Positions 7,860 through 17,941 of a stretch of DNA of 64,000 nt are shown here, one piece after another; the first letter of the stretch is position 1; the number at the start of each line of letters is the position of its first letter. Position numbers and translations under genes: made by a program. The notes under the pieces were generated by a model. The model had not been told where the DNA came from, searched no databases, and was given only the letters and a program-made list of their open reading frames with translations. Source of the DNA: Pseudomonas sp. C2B4 (GTDB taxonomy: Bacteria > Pseudomonadota > Gammaproteobacteria > Pseudomonadales > Pseudomonadaceae); contig NZ_JABFMU010000007.1 in assembly GCF_013359695.1 (NCBI RefSeq), forward strand, positions 1-64,000, read 5' to 3'.

Positions 7860-9191
7860 TCAAGCACTCCCACTGCGCTTCCAGCTCAAGTATTGCGTCA
7901 CCAATTGCGTGCCCAATTCCCCGGGCCGCGCATCCAGCACCGGTACACCATGGGCGCTTAACCGTTCATGCAGTTCGGCCCGTGCATTCAAGTAATCCAC
8001 CGTCCCGCAATAAACCAGGGCCTCGGGCAATGTCTGTACCGGTGTTTCCCGCAGATGGTCGAGCACGTCTTCGCGCAGGCTGGCGACCAGCACCCGATGC
8101 TGTTTGCTCAAGCGTTTGACCGCCGTGAGCAGTTCTTCGTCGTCCTCATCCCGCAGGTTGGTCACCAGCACCACCAGCGCCCGGCGTTTCTGTCGAGCGA
8201 GCAGTTGAGTGATGGCGGCTTGATAGTCGGCGCTGCGTTGGCTGCTGCTCAGGTCGTAGACCGTGTTGAGCAGGACATTGAGTTGCCCGCTGCCTTTGAC
8301 CGGGGCGAGGTAGCGCGGTTGGTCACTGGCGAATGTGCTCAGCCCCACTGCATCACCCTGGCGCAGCGCAACGTAGCTCAGCAGCAGGCAGGCATTGAGC
8401 GCGTGATCGAAATGCGCCAGCTCACCGTCCTGGCTGCGCAGGCGGCGACCACAGTCGAGCATGAAAATAATCTGCTGGTCGCGTTCGTCCTGATATTCCC
8501 GGGCAATCGGTGTGCGCTGGCGGGCGGTGGCTTTCCAGTCGATTTGCCGCAGGCTGTCGCCCTCGCGAAATTCTCGCAGCTGATGAAACTCCAGCCCTTG
8601 GCCCCGGCGTTGACGCTGACGCACGCCGAGCTGGCTGAGCCAGTTATCCACAGCCAGCAATTGGCCGCCATAGAGATGGGCGAAGTCGGGATAGACACGG
8701 GTGTGATCGGTCACGTTCAGCAAGCGCTTGTCGGACCACAGGCCCAACGGACCCGGCAGGTTGACTTCGCAGTGTTCGAAGCTGAAGTGACCGCGCTTGA
8801 GCGGACGCAGGCGATAACCCGTCCGACAACGCTGGTCGGGCAGCAATGGCATCGATAGCGGCAGGTTGTCGAAACTCAGGCCGTCGGGCACATGGTCGAA
8901 GAGTTGCAGGTCCAGAGGTTGGGTAAAGTCATGTTCAACCTCCAGCGCTATTTCACTCCAGCGACCCAGGGCCAGACTGCCGGGCAGGTGCCGTTGCACG
9001 CGGGGAGAGGGCAGGCGTTTGAGGCGGATGGCATCGAGAAGCGCCAGGACCAGCAGCGCTAACAGCAGACCCCAGTTGATTCGCGACAGATACGCGGGCA
9101 CTGCAAATTCCAGAGCCTGCATGGCACCCAGCACGATGCCGATGGCCAGCAGTACGGCGAGCCAGAGCAGGAGCAGGCGGGTGGGTTTCAC
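7860..9191 (-). CDS. DUF58 domain protein
   Basis: A 443-residue membrane-anchored protein. Two hydrophobic helices at residues about 5-60 precede a large cytosolic part. The DUF58 signature is clear: REFREGDSLRQIDWKATAR (around 205), then IAREYQDERDQQIIFMLDCG, where DCG starts a von Willebrand A-like fold lacking a complete DxSxS MIDAS. DUF58 proteins almost always sit next to MoxR ATPases and are thought to be their clients or adaptors. Here the start overlaps the moxR stop by 4 nt (ATGA). Last gene of the six-gene RDD-to-DUF58 operon. Confidence 0.88.
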   Translation of the reverse strand: MKPTRLLLLWLAVLLAIGIVLGAMQALEFAVPAYLSRINWGLLLALLVLALLDAIRLKRLPSPRVQRHLPGSLALGRWSEIALEVEHDFTQPLDLQLFDHVPDGLSFDNLPLSMPLLPDQRCRTGYRLRPLKRGHFSFEHCEVNLPGPLGLWSDKRLLNVTDHTRVYPDFAHLYGGQLLAVDNWLSQLGVRQRQRRGQGLEFHQLREFREGDSLRQIDWKATARQRTPIAREYQDERDQQIIFMLDCGRRLRSQDGELAHFDHALNACLLLSYVALRQGDAVGLSTFASDQPRYLAPVKGSGQLNVLLNTVYDLSSSQRSADYQAAITQLLARQKRRALVVLVTNLRDEDDEELLTAVKRLSKQHRVLVASLREDVLDHLRETPVQTLPEALVYCGTVDYLNARAELHERLSAHGVPVLDARPGELGTQLVTQYLSWKRSGSA

Positions 9192-10186
9192 AGGCGAGGC
9201 GCCGGTACTTGATCGAGCAGCTGTCGCAACACCTGATCCACTTCCAAACCTTCGATATCCAGCTCCGGCGCGATACGCACGCGATGCCGCAGCACCGCCA
9301 GCGCGCAGCCTTTTATGTCATCCGGAATCACGAACTCGCCACCGCGCAACAGCGCCCGCGCCCTCGCGCAACGTACCAGCGCAATCGAGGCCCGGGGCCC
9401 GGCACCCAGGGTCAGGCCCGGCCAGCTGCGGGTAGTGCGGGCCAGGCGTACGGCGTAATCCAGCACCTGATCATCCAGCGGCAGGTCACTGGCGATGCGT
9501 TGCAAGGCCAGCACATCCTTGGCCTGCAGTACTGTGCGCAGTGGCTGCACGTCGAGCATGTCGGCCCGGGTCGAGCGACTGACCTGGCGCACCATGTTCA
9601 ACTCCTGCTCGGCATCGGGGTAATCCATGCGCACTTTGAGCATGAAGCGATCCAGCTCCGCTTCCGGTAGTGGATAAGTGCCTTCCTGTTCGATGGGGTT
9701 TTGCGTGGCCAGCACCATGAACGGTTGCGCGATGGGCAGGGCGCGGCCTTCAAGGGTGACTTGCCGCTCCTGCATGGCTTCGAGCAGCGCGGCCTGGGTT
9801 TTCGCCGGAGCGCGGTTGATCTCGTCGGCCAGCAGCAGGTTAGTGAACAGGGGACCTTTGCGCAGTTTGAACTGCTCGGTCTGCAAGTCGTACACCGCAT
9901 GCCCGGTGACGTCGCTGGGCATCAGGTCCGGGGTGAACTGGATGCGTGCGAATTCGCCACCGAAACAGCGTGCCAGTGCCCGCACCAACAAGGTCTTGCC
10001 CAGCCCTGGCACGCCCTCAAGCAACACGTGCCCACCGGCAATCAATGCCGTCAGCACATCGTCGATCACGCTGTTCTGGCCGATCACGGCCTTTTGCAGT
10101 TCGCCGCGTATCGCTTGAGCCAACTGGCTGGCGCGTTGTCGTTGCACGGCGGCATGGCTGGAGGCGTCGGGCTCGATCGGACTCAT
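9188..10186 (-). CDS. MoxR-family AAA+ ATPase
   Basis: A 332-residue AAA+ protein. Walker A GVPGLGKT (around 58), Walker B LLADEINRAP (around 120), sensor-1 segment ATQNPIEQEGTYPLPEAE and a C-terminal lid domain are all intact. MoxR ATPases act as chaperones maturing or inserting metal centres or membrane complexes, often with VWA or DUF58 partners. I chose ATG at 10186 (MSPIEPD) because it overlaps the preceding stop by 4 nt, as elsewhere in the operon; an upstream extension of 46 codons would lie inside the DUF4350 gene. Confidence 0.92.
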   Translation of the reverse strand: MSPIEPDASSHAAVQRQRASQLAQAIRGELQKAVIGQNSVIDDVLTALIAGGHVLLEGVPGLGKTLLVRALARCFGGEFARIQFTPDLMPSDVTGHAVYDLQTEQFKLRKGPLFTNLLLADEINRAPAKTQAALLEAMQERQVTLEGRALPIAQPFMVLATQNPIEQEGTYPLPEAELDRFMLKVRMDYPDAEQELNMVRQVSRSTRADMLDVQPLRTVLQAKDVLALQRIASDLPLDDQVLDYAVRLARTTRSWPGLTLGAGPRASIALVRCARARALLRGGEFVIPDDIKGCALAVLRHRVRIAPELDIEGLEVDQVLRQLLDQVPAPRL

Positions 10187-11346
10187 AAGGCATTCCTCAA
10201 TGTTTGCAGATGGGCGACCTGACGGCTGAATTCCGCGCTGGACAGTCGCTGCTTCGGTCGCGGGCTCATGGCCTGGCTGATCGCGCGTGTGGGTTGACCG
10301 GTCAGGCGTGCAAGCACCAACCATTGTTCGGCGACGCCGAGCTGGTCATACCCGGGATGACGATGGCGGACACGGCGCAAAATGTCTTGCTGCAGCGTTT
10401 GCAGCAGGCTGTGCTGACCGTTGCGACGCAACATGAAGTCGGCACTGGCGCGCAGGTGCTCCTGCAATTGCCGGCGCGCTTTCGGTACCGGTTCCTGTAG
10501 GGGCCCCTGACGCACGCCGAAATGCCAGAAACCCAGGCCGATCAAGGCAATCAGGGCAACCAGGGCCTGGGGGAAATAGCGCAGCAGCAGAGTCCACAGG
10601 TTGTCGTGTTCGGTGTCATAAAGCAGGGTCACGCTCGTGTCCGCCGTCAAATACCAAAGCAGCCACGCGTTGTCATACTGGTCGATGGCCGGGGTTTTCC
10701 ACAGGTCCGCGTCGGTCACCACGATGATCGAACCGTGCCCATGGTTGAGCTGCATCATGTGGGTGGCCCTGGCACTGTTGGCCCAGGTCTGGGCAAGGTT
10801 CTTCGGGTCTTCGAGATGGAACGCGGTGTCGAAGCTGGCGTAGGCCGGCGCTTCTTCGTTTTCCAGATACAGCTTGGTCAGTTTCGGGTAGGGGTCATCG
10901 GTGTCGGGCGGCGGGTCCTTGAGGTCTTTGCTCAAGAACTGGTGCAGCTGTACCCGATCAAGCAACGTGTCATTGCTCTGCCCGGTCTTTTCATCCCACA
11001 ACGACTGAGCGACAAACAACAGTCGCCCGCCGGCCCGTACCCAGTTCATCACTTGATCGATTTGCCGTGGCGTCATGTTGTAGCGATCCCCCAGCAGCAA
11101 CAGGCTGCGCTGATGCGGCTCCAGGCTGGGCAGGATGTCGAGGCCGTTGGCATGGCTGACGGAGAGGCCCTGTTTACGCAGGAAATGTTCGGCGGCCAGG
11201 TAGGGATTGGCGTGGGCTTCGGGCGAAGGGCCGTGATCGATTTCAACCGGGTAGGGCGTGGCCTTCAGGTACAACCAGGCACTCAGCGCAGCCAGCAGTA
11301 CGGCGATCAACGCGCCGAGCATCAGCGGCCAGGCACGCCGGCTCAA
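10183..11346 (-). CDS. DUF4350 domain membrane protein
   Basis: A 387-residue protein. One membrane helix lies near the N terminus (AWPLMLGALIAVLLAALSAW) and a second around residue 260 (ALVALIALIGLGFWHFGV). Between them is an extracytoplasmic domain (about 35-250) with the GldG/DUF4350-like sequence LLLLGDRYNMTPRQIDQVMNWVRAGGRLLFVAQ. The C-terminal about 110 residues are cytosolic. The family recurs with DUF4129 and MoxR genes, but no biochemical role is established to my knowledge. ATGA overlaps join it to the genes on either side. Confidence 0.82.
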   Translation of the reverse strand: MSRRAWPLMLGALIAVLLAALSAWLYLKATPYPVEIDHGPSPEAHANPYLAAEHFLRKQGLSVSHANGLDILPSLEPHQRSLLLLGDRYNMTPRQIDQVMNWVRAGGRLLFVAQSLWDEKTGQSNDTLLDRVQLHQFLSKDLKDPPPDTDDPYPKLTKLYLENEEAPAYASFDTAFHLEDPKNLAQTWANSARATHMMQLNHGHGSIIVVTDADLWKTPAIDQYDNAWLLWYLTADTSVTLLYDTEHDNLWTLLLRYFPQALVALIALIGLGFWHFGVRQGPLQEPVPKARRQLQEHLRASADFMLRRNGQHSLLQTLQQDILRRVRHRHPGYDQLGVAEQWLVLARLTGQPTRAISQAMSPRPKQRLSSAEFSRQVAHLQTLRNAL

Positions 11347-12887
11347 CGGCGTGCTCCCGGGCCGAACAGGGCGCGCCAGCCTTCACACAGTTCTTGTTGC
11401 AGATGCGCGGCGGGCAGGCGATGCCCATAGGCCATGTTCTGCCAGTGTCTGGTCAGGTTTTGGCTGAAGTTCAGCAGGGCCGGTTGTTGCAATTGCGCCA
11501 CGCGCTCCAGCACCTGGCCTTCGGTGTCGGCCTCTTTCAACGCAATGTTGAAGTCGTGCAGCAAGTGGCTGAGCAGGGCACGATAGAGTAATCCCAGCGC
11601 TTCCCGGGGTTGGGTTTGCCAGAGACTTTCGGCCGTGGCGGCGATGTCGGCCGGTAAAGTCTCGCGGTTGATATTCAGGCCGAACGCCTGTTGTGTCATC
11701 GGCGGTACGGCTTTTTTAACGGGAGATTGGCGACGGCTGACAAAGGCCTGCAGCCAGTCGCGGTACCGCCAGATCAACAGGCCGACTGCTGCAATCACGG
11801 TGCCCCATAGCATGACCTCGATCAGGGTGGCGATGGCGCCGAGGCGCTGGCTGTCAAACAGCTCGAACAGCGCTTTCAGCCAGTCCGGTGTGTTGCTGTC
11901 TTCCGATGTTTCGGGGGTGGCGTTGTCTTCGCCAAATCGATAACGGGTGAGCGTCTCCTTATTTTTGAATGGAGGTTGATCGAGGATCGCCTTGATGCTG
12001 TCCCGGGCCGCCTGGCTGGTCAGGGGCTGGGTCAGCAAACGTGGACTGTCGGGTGAAGGGGCCGGCTCGGCGGCCCAGGCGCTTTGCCCCGTCGGCGCCA
12101 GCAGGATCACCGCCAGTAACAACGCGACGGCGGTACTGCTCAAGCGCTGGCGCAGGCGTCGGAACACCAGCTCAATGTCCCAGGCCTCCAGCACCGTGCG
12201 CCGGTTCAGATAAAGGCTGAAGCCGCAGGCGACATAGATGGGCTCCCAAACCACCAGCACCAGGGCGTAGAAGGCGTTGGTCAGGTGTTCCAGCCAGCGC
12301 CAATCCTGGGTGGCGGCGGTTATCAGCGACTGCCAGCTCCAGTCGAGGGCCACTTGTTGCGGCAGGAGCAGATAGAACATCGCCATCAGACCGATCCACA
12401 GTGCCGTCTCCAGGTGAACGCCAATCAACGTCAGCCATCGCGCCGCGCTGGCATCGCGCTGCAACAACACCTGCAAACGCTGTTGCCGTGCCTCACCCGC
12501 CAGGCCTTCGAGCTGCACCACCGGCAGCAGAAAGCTGCGGCTCAGGCTCAGCCGCCGCCAGGTCAGGCTGGCCAGCAGCTGTGGCTTGAGCAGTCGCGGC
12601 CATTGGTAAAGGGCCTGCTTCAATGTGGGGGTTTCACCAAACAGGGCCTTGGACAAGATGTACAGCGGCAGGCGCTCGAATGCTGGCTTCAACCACCAGA
12701 AGATAAACACCGCGAGGGAGGGCGACTCCCAGAATGCCCAGGTCAACAGTGCAAAAACCGGCAGGGTCACCATGGCCCAACTGGTCATCAGCAGGCGTCG
12801 ATGGCGCTGGCTCAACAGCACCCCGAGGTCCATGGCCTCCCAGGTGGGGCGCGGGCGGATCACCACACTGGCATCACTCAGGCGCAT
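11343..12887 (-). CDS. DUF4129 domain membrane protein
   Basis: A 514-residue multi-spanning protein. Hydrophobic segments occur at about residues 35-65, 160-180, 200-230 and 250-280, then a long periplasmic-looking stretch (about 285-360), one more helix near 365-385 and a C-terminal cytosolic DUF4129-like domain containing REALGLLYRALLSHL. I selected ATG at 12887 over a TTG six codons upstream. It overlaps the spoIIM-like gene by 14 nt. DUF4129 domains are otherwise seen fused to transglutaminase-like proteins. No catalytic motif is visible and the function is unknown. Confidence 0.8.
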   Translation of the reverse strand: MRLSDASVVIRPRPTWEAMDLGVLLSQRHRRLLMTSWAMVTLPVFALLTWAFWESPSLAVFIFWWLKPAFERLPLYILSKALFGETPTLKQALYQWPRLLKPQLLASLTWRRLSLSRSFLLPVVQLEGLAGEARQQRLQVLLQRDASAARWLTLIGVHLETALWIGLMAMFYLLLPQQVALDWSWQSLITAATQDWRWLEHLTNAFYALVLVVWEPIYVACGFSLYLNRRTVLEAWDIELVFRRLRQRLSSTAVALLLAVILLAPTGQSAWAAEPAPSPDSPRLLTQPLTSQAARDSIKAILDQPPFKNKETLTRYRFGEDNATPETSEDSNTPDWLKALFELFDSQRLGAIATLIEVMLWGTVIAAVGLLIWRYRDWLQAFVSRRQSPVKKAVPPMTQQAFGLNINRETLPADIAATAESLWQTQPREALGLLYRALLSHLLHDFNIALKEADTEGQVLERVAQLQQPALLNFSQNLTRHWQNMAYGHRLPAAHLQQELCEGWRALFGPGARR

Positions 12888-13851
12888 GGCGGGTCCGTCC
12901 GGCAAACAGTAGATAAACCGCGACCAACAGCCAGAGCGCCGCTCCGACCAGGTATTTAATGAGGGGCGTCGGTGCCGTCATCGACGACCAGTAGGCTTCG
13001 ATAAATGCCGCAATCAGCAGAAACAGCATGACCCCGCAAATCAGCAGCACGCTCTTGCGCGCTGCCAGACGCAAGGCCTCGGCACGGGGCAGTCGTCCCG
13101 GTGCAATCAACGCCCAGCCGAGTTGCAGGCCGGCGGCGCCGGCGAGGGCGATGGCGGTCAGTTCGAAAGCGCCATGGCCGATCACGAAAGACCAGAAGGT
13201 CTGCCCGTAGCCGATCTGCGTCAGATGCCCGGCCACAGCGCCGATGATCAAGCCGTTGTAAAACAGGAAAAACGCGCTGCCCAGGCCAAACAGCAAACCG
13301 CTGGCGAAGGTCTGAAAAGCAATGCCGATGTTGTGCATGATGTAGTAGCCGAACATCACCCAGTCTTCGCTGGCCGCCCGTTCCGCCGAGCGCCCGAGGT
13401 GACCGGCGGCCGGGTCGTACATGCTTTGCATTTCGCTGATCTGCGGGGCCGGGAGCAGGTTGTAGACCAGGTCCGGAAACCGGTAGACCAGCAACGCGAT
13501 GCCGATCAGGCTGCCGAAAAACATCAGGCTGGCGGCAAGCACGAAGCGCCACTGTTCGCGCACCAGTCGGGGGAAGTCCGCGAGAATGAAAGACAGGGCA
13601 TTGGCACCCAATCGGCTGCGATGGCGATACAGCTGTTGATGCCCGCGCAGGACTTGTTGCTGCAACGAGTCAATGAGGAAACTGCTGTAACCGCGCTCCC
13701 GGGCCAGTGCCAGGTGTTGGCAGATGCGCCGATAATCACCGGGAAAACTCGTGATACCGGTGGCGTTGGTGTCCTGCTCCAGCCTTTGCAGCAAGCCGTC
13801 GAATTGCTCCCATTCGGCCATGTGCCGATGTTCGAAAAGGCTTTGTTTCAT
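12874..13851 (-). CDS. Stage II sporulation protein M (SpoIIM)-family membrane protein
   Basis: A 325-residue protein. A cytosolic N-terminal part (1-100) leads to about five membrane helices from residue 105 on, with the family segment VMFGYYIMHNIGIAFQTFASGLLFGLG (around 165-190). SpoIIM in Bacillus belongs to the engulfment peptidoglycan machine; in non-sporulating Gram-negatives the homologue (UPF/DUF95) occurs in this MoxR context and has no known job. ATGA overlap with the RDD gene upstream. Confidence 0.87.
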   Translation of the reverse strand: MKQSLFEHRHMAEWEQFDGLLQRLEQDTNATGITSFPGDYRRICQHLALARERGYSSFLIDSLQQQVLRGHQQLYRHRSRLGANALSFILADFPRLVREQWRFVLAASLMFFGSLIGIALLVYRFPDLVYNLLPAPQISEMQSMYDPAAGHLGRSAERAASEDWVMFGYYIMHNIGIAFQTFASGLLFGLGSAFFLFYNGLIIGAVAGHLTQIGYGQTFWSFVIGHGAFELTAIALAGAAGLQLGWALIAPGRLPRAEALRLAARKSVLLICGVMLFLLIAAFIEAYWSSMTAPTPLIKYLVGAALWLLVAVYLLFAGRTRHAPE

Positions 13852-14573
13852 GCCGGCCCCAACAAGCCGCGGGCGATGCCATTGAGTTCGGCCACGGCGT
13901 GTGGCGCTGGAACCTGCAACGGCTGCGCGAGGATCGAGGCCAGTTCATTGACCCTGGCGTTGGAGAGTTCAGCCTGGCGTTCGGCGAACCCGAGGATGGC
14001 GCGTTGCTCGGTCAGTGTCAGGGTAAATGCCGGGCGGCGCGGCTGGGCGGGAGGGAGTTGCGGCCGGGTGAGGGGTTGTTCGCGGTATATCACCAGGGTG
14101 CCGGCGGCAAGATCGCCGAGGCGTTTGAAGCTGGAATGGTTAAGGCAACTGATGGCCCCAAGGAAGTAACCGAACGGCAGCAGATCGACAAAGCGCAACA
14201 GGTTGCGCAGCAGCGACGCGGACCAGCCAATGGGAGTGCCATCGTCCTGCACCACACACAAACCCATCCACTGCTTGCCGGGGGAGCGGCCCTGATTGAA
14301 CACTTCAAACAGCACCATGTACCACCAGCTCACGCCGAAGATCAGCAGCGAGCCGAGCCCTGCACCGAGTTTGCCCAGCATCGCCAAGACAAGGAACAGC
14401 GCGCCGAGAATCAGGCCGCGCAATGCCAGATCAATGGAAAACGCCAGCGCACGAACCATCAGCCCGGCCGGGCGCAGTGGTAAATCGATGCCTTCGGGTG
14501 TTTCGACCTGATACCGCGTATCCAGTGGCGGGGACAGCGATGCTTTCCTTGGCGGTGCTGCGGTCTCGAGCAT
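13848..14573 (-). CDS. RDD-family membrane protein
   Basis: First gene of the operon, 241 residues. The RDD signature is seen as Arg in GLMVRALAFSIDLALRG (around 40-56) and the paired acidic and arginine residues of the next helix (SLLRNLLRFVDLLPFG, around 140). It has three to four helices, followed by a cytosolic tail of about 70 residues. ATG at 14573 is followed by MLETAAPP; a much longer open frame upstream to 15281 would run antisense into sbcB and is rejected. RDD proteins have been linked to sodium/proton antiport in one case, which does not transfer safely. An intergenic region of 186 nt separates it from divergent sbcB, and the operon promoter should lie there. Confidence 0.87.
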   Translation of the reverse strand: MLETAAPPRKASLSPPLDTRYQVETPEGIDLPLRPAGLMVRALAFSIDLALRGLILGALFLVLAMLGKLGAGLGSLLIFGVSWWYMVLFEVFNQGRSPGKQWMGLCVVQDDGTPIGWSASLLRNLLRFVDLLPFGYFLGAISCLNHSSFKRLGDLAAGTLVIYREQPLTRPQLPPAQPRRPAFTLTLTEQRAILGFAERQAELSNARVNELASILAQPLQVPAPHAVAELNGIARGLLGPA

Positions 14574-14759
14574 GGGCAACCTGATGTTGTGGCCTGATCG
14601 GGATTGTCTTGTCCCCTCGATGCTAGCAGCCTCTGCGGGGAAAACGACATCACTACGTAGTTCACGGTAACCAGATGCGGGTGATTGAATGACAAGATTG
14701 CTGGCCGGAGCAGGACATGAGCGCCTAGACTTCGCCGATCTCCAGTTCAGGAATAGCCC

Positions 14760-16190
14760 GTGACCTCCATCTTCTGGTACGACTATGAAACGACGGGCAT
14801 CAATCCCCGTTGCGATCGCCCACTGCAAATGGCGGGGCTGCGTACTGACTTCGATCTCAATGAAATAGACGAGCCGGTCAACCTCTATTGCCAGCCCAGT
14901 GATGACATCCTGCCGCATCCGGCGGCCTGTGCGATCACCGGTATTACGCCCGGCCGCTTGTCCGAGCAAGGCCTGAGCGAAGCCGATTTCATGACCCGTG
15001 TGCATGCGCAACTGGCTGCTCCTGGCACCTGCGGCGCGGGTTACAACACCTTGCGTTTCGACGACGAAATGACGCGCTACAGCCTGTACCGCAACTTTTT
15101 CGACCCCTACGCGCGGGAATGGCAGGGTGGTAACAGTCGCTGGGATCTGATCGATGTGGTGCGTGCTGCGTATGCCTTGCGCCCTGACGGGATCGTCTGG
15201 CCAACGGACGAGGAGGGGCGGGTGACGCTCAAGCTCGAACGTTTGACGGCCGCCAACGGCATCGATCATGGCAACGCCCACGAAGCACTGTCGGACGTTC
15301 GCGCGACCATCGCCCTGGCACGTTTGATCCGGGAAAAGCAGCCGAAGTTGTATGACTGGCTGTTTCAGTTACGCAGCAAGCAAAAGGTGCTGGATCAGAT
15401 TCGCCTGCTACAACCGATGGTGCATGTGTCCGGACGTTTTTCCGCTGCGCGCAACTACATCGGCGTGGTACTGCCCTTGGCATGGCATCCGCGCAACAAG
15501 AACGCATTGATAGTCTGCGACCTTCACCTCGATCCGCAGGGGTTGCTTGACCTGGATGCCGAAACCTTGCGCCAGCGCCTGTACACCCGTCGCGATGATC
15601 TGGCCGAAGGCGAGTTGCCGGTGCCGCTCAAGCTCATTCACATCAACAAGTGTCCGGTGGTGGCACCGCTGGCGGTCCTTCGCCCGCAAGATCAGGAGCG
15701 CCTTGGGCTGGACATGGCGCTGTACCGAGAGCGCGTGCTGCGGCTAAGTGACACGTCCAAAGTTTGGCAAGATAAAGTTGTGGGGATTTATGCCAGGGAG
15801 GAGTTTTCCCCCAGCCAGGACCCGGAACAACAGTTATACGATGGTTTTATTGGTGACCGCGATCGACGGCTATGCGAACAAGTCCGGACGGTCGACCCGG
15901 CGCAATTAGCGCAAGGGCAGTGGCCTTTCGATGATGAACGCTTGCCTGAATTGTTATTTCGTTATCGCGCACGTAACTTTCCCGCTACGTTGAATTTCGA
16001 AGAGCAAGAGCGCTGGCGAATGTTCTGTCAGAAGCGTCTGACACTCCCCGAGTGGGGAGCCCCCAATACCCTGGAAAGTTTTATAGAGGCCGCAGCCCAA
16101 TTGGCCCTTACTGCAACATCGTTTCAGCAAGAGGTGCTCGATGAATGGCATGAATATGTTCAGGGTTTGCGCCAGCGTTTGAATCTTTGA
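14760..16190 (+). CDS. sbcB: Exodeoxyribonuclease I
   Basis: Degrades single-stranded DNA 3'-to-5' in recombination and mismatch repair. The 476 residues match the E. coli length (475). The DEDD-type exonuclease motif I is FWYDYETTG (residues 5-13). Later motifs include HGNAHEALSDVRATI (around 160-175), carrying the catalytic His/Asp, and then SH3-like and helical C-terminal domains. The start is GTG at 14760, preceded by CAGGAA. Terminated by a strong hairpin shared with the converging mvaT gene. Confidence 0.96.
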   Translation: MTSIFWYDYETTGINPRCDRPLQMAGLRTDFDLNEIDEPVNLYCQPSDDILPHPAACAITGITPGRLSEQGLSEADFMTRVHAQLAAPGTCGAGYNTLRFDDEMTRYSLYRNFFDPYAREWQGGNSRWDLIDVVRAAYALRPDGIVWPTDEEGRVTLKLERLTAANGIDHGNAHEALSDVRATIALARLIREKQPKLYDWLFQLRSKQKVLDQIRLLQPMVHVSGRFSAARNYIGVVLPLAWHPRNKNALIVCDLHLDPQGLLDLDAETLRQRLYTRRDDLAEGELPVPLKLIHINKCPVVAPLAVLRPQDQERLGLDMALYRERVLRLSDTSKVWQDKVVGIYAREEFSPSQDPEQQLYDGFIGDRDRRLCEQVRTVDPAQLAQGQWPFDDERLPELLFRYRARNFPATLNFEEQERWRMFCQKRLTLPEWGAPNTLESFIEAAAQLALTATSFQQEVLDEWHEYVQGLRQRLNL

Positions 16191-16223
16191 AATCGAAAAC
16201 GAGCAGGACTGAACTCCGGACAT

Positions 16224-16257
16224 AAAAAAACGCCAGCGTTATGCTGGCGTTATTTTT
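16224..16257. terminator. Bidirectional terminator between sbcB and mvaT
   Basis: Stem ACGCCAGC / GCTGGCGT with loop GTTAT, flanked by an A-run on the left and a T-run on the right. It lies 34 nt after sbcB and 34 nt after the mvaT stop on the other strand. Confidence 0.88.
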
Positions 16258-16290
16258 TGTCGCAGATGTCTCTGCGGCAAGCGCTGCGGC

Positions 16291-16668
16291 TTAGCCCAGC
16301 AGGGTAGCCCAGCCTTCAACCACGTCACCGCCCCACTTGGCTTTCCACTCTTTCAGAGTCTTGTGGTTGCCACCTTTGGTTTCGATGACTTCGCCATTGT
16401 GCGGGTTTTTGTATTGTTTAACTTTGCGAGCACGCTTGGTGCCGGTAGTTTTTACTGCGCCGCCGCGTGGTGCCTTGGTTTTGGATTCTGGATCCAGCAA
16501 CGCGATGATGTCACGCAGGGACTTGGAGTATTCGCCCATCAGGGTGCGCAGTTTGCCTTCGAATTCCAGCTCGGTTTGCAGTTTGTCGTCTTGGGACAGG
16601 TTCTTCAAACGGGCTTGCAGCTCTTTGATAGCTTCTTCGGTGGCGCGATATTCGTTGATCAAGGACAT
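16291..16668 (-). CDS. mvaT: MvaT H-NS-family transcriptional silencer
   Basis: Nucleoid-associated xenogeneic silencer binding AT-rich DNA. The 125 residues comprise an N-terminal oligomerising coiled coil (MSLINEYRATEEAIKELQAR onward, 1-60), a basic linker and a C-terminal DNA-binding domain with RKVKQYKNPHNGEVIETKGG and KEWKAKWG. In MvaT proteins the GN/RGN-like loop within that domain inserts in the minor groove. The sequence is close to PAO1 MvaT as I remember it, including the terminal WATLLG. The start is MSLINEY at 16668; the open frame 16 codons longer adds no family sequence. The 340-nt upstream region is visibly AT-richer than the genes around it, fitting the autoregulation reported for H-NS-type proteins. 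Confidence 0.95.
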   Translation of the reverse strand: MSLINEYRATEEAIKELQARLKNLSQDDKLQTELEFEGKLRTLMGEYSKSLRDIIALLDPESKTKAPRGGAVKTTGTKRARKVKQYKNPHNGEVIETKGGNHKTLKEWKAKWGGDVVEGWATLLG

Positions 16669-17007
16669 GATTACTACCTTATGTAGAAAGCAGGATGGCA
16701 GGGGACAGTGCGGCAATAATAGTCAGGGTATTTCATCAAGTAAACATTAAACCGGCGTTTATTTAATTTAATTGCGGCGAATTTGGCCTACTTTGCGCGA
16801 GCCGTTAAATAGTTCGAAGCCGTCGCTACAGATGTTCACAATTCAATGCACGAAGATGGCAAACAACACGGCCATGACGCGGTTCTCTGACGCTGGCAGA
16901 CCGCGTAGCCGCTGACCATCGGGCAAGGCATCAGGTGATCAATACTGCAGATTTGCTGCGCAGTCGCTAGAATGGCGGCCTTTGCGAAGTTCTGGAGTTT
17001 CCCCCTC
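16669..17007. other. Intergenic region mvaT / purU (divergent promoters)
   Basis: No gene seen. Positions 16735-16775 are AT-rich (GTTTATTTAATTTAATTG), a plausible self-binding region for MvaT. Nearer purU, a TAGAAT hexamer at about 16968 could be its -10 box; its -35 is unclear. Confidence 0.35.
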
Positions 17008-17856
<849 letters not shown>

Positions 17857-17880
17857 TCCCGACACGACACGGTTGAAATT

Positions 17881-17917
17881 CGAAGGGCCTGGGCGTTCAA
17901 TCGCTCCAGGCCCTTCG
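17881..17917 (+). terminator. Terminator-like hairpin after purU
   Basis: Perfect 12-bp stem CGAAGGGCCTGG / CCAGGCCCTTCG with a 13-nt loop, 24 nt after the purU stop. The T-run is weak (CCGTTTC), so termination may be partial, allowing readthrough into the small gene downstream. Confidence 0.6.
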
Positions 17918-17941
17918 CCGTTTCTGCACTGAGGAAATCAC

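Noticed and set aside
14574..15281. Upstream extension of the RDD gene
   Set aside because: Overlaps sbcB antisense; no RDD sequence before MLETAAPP.
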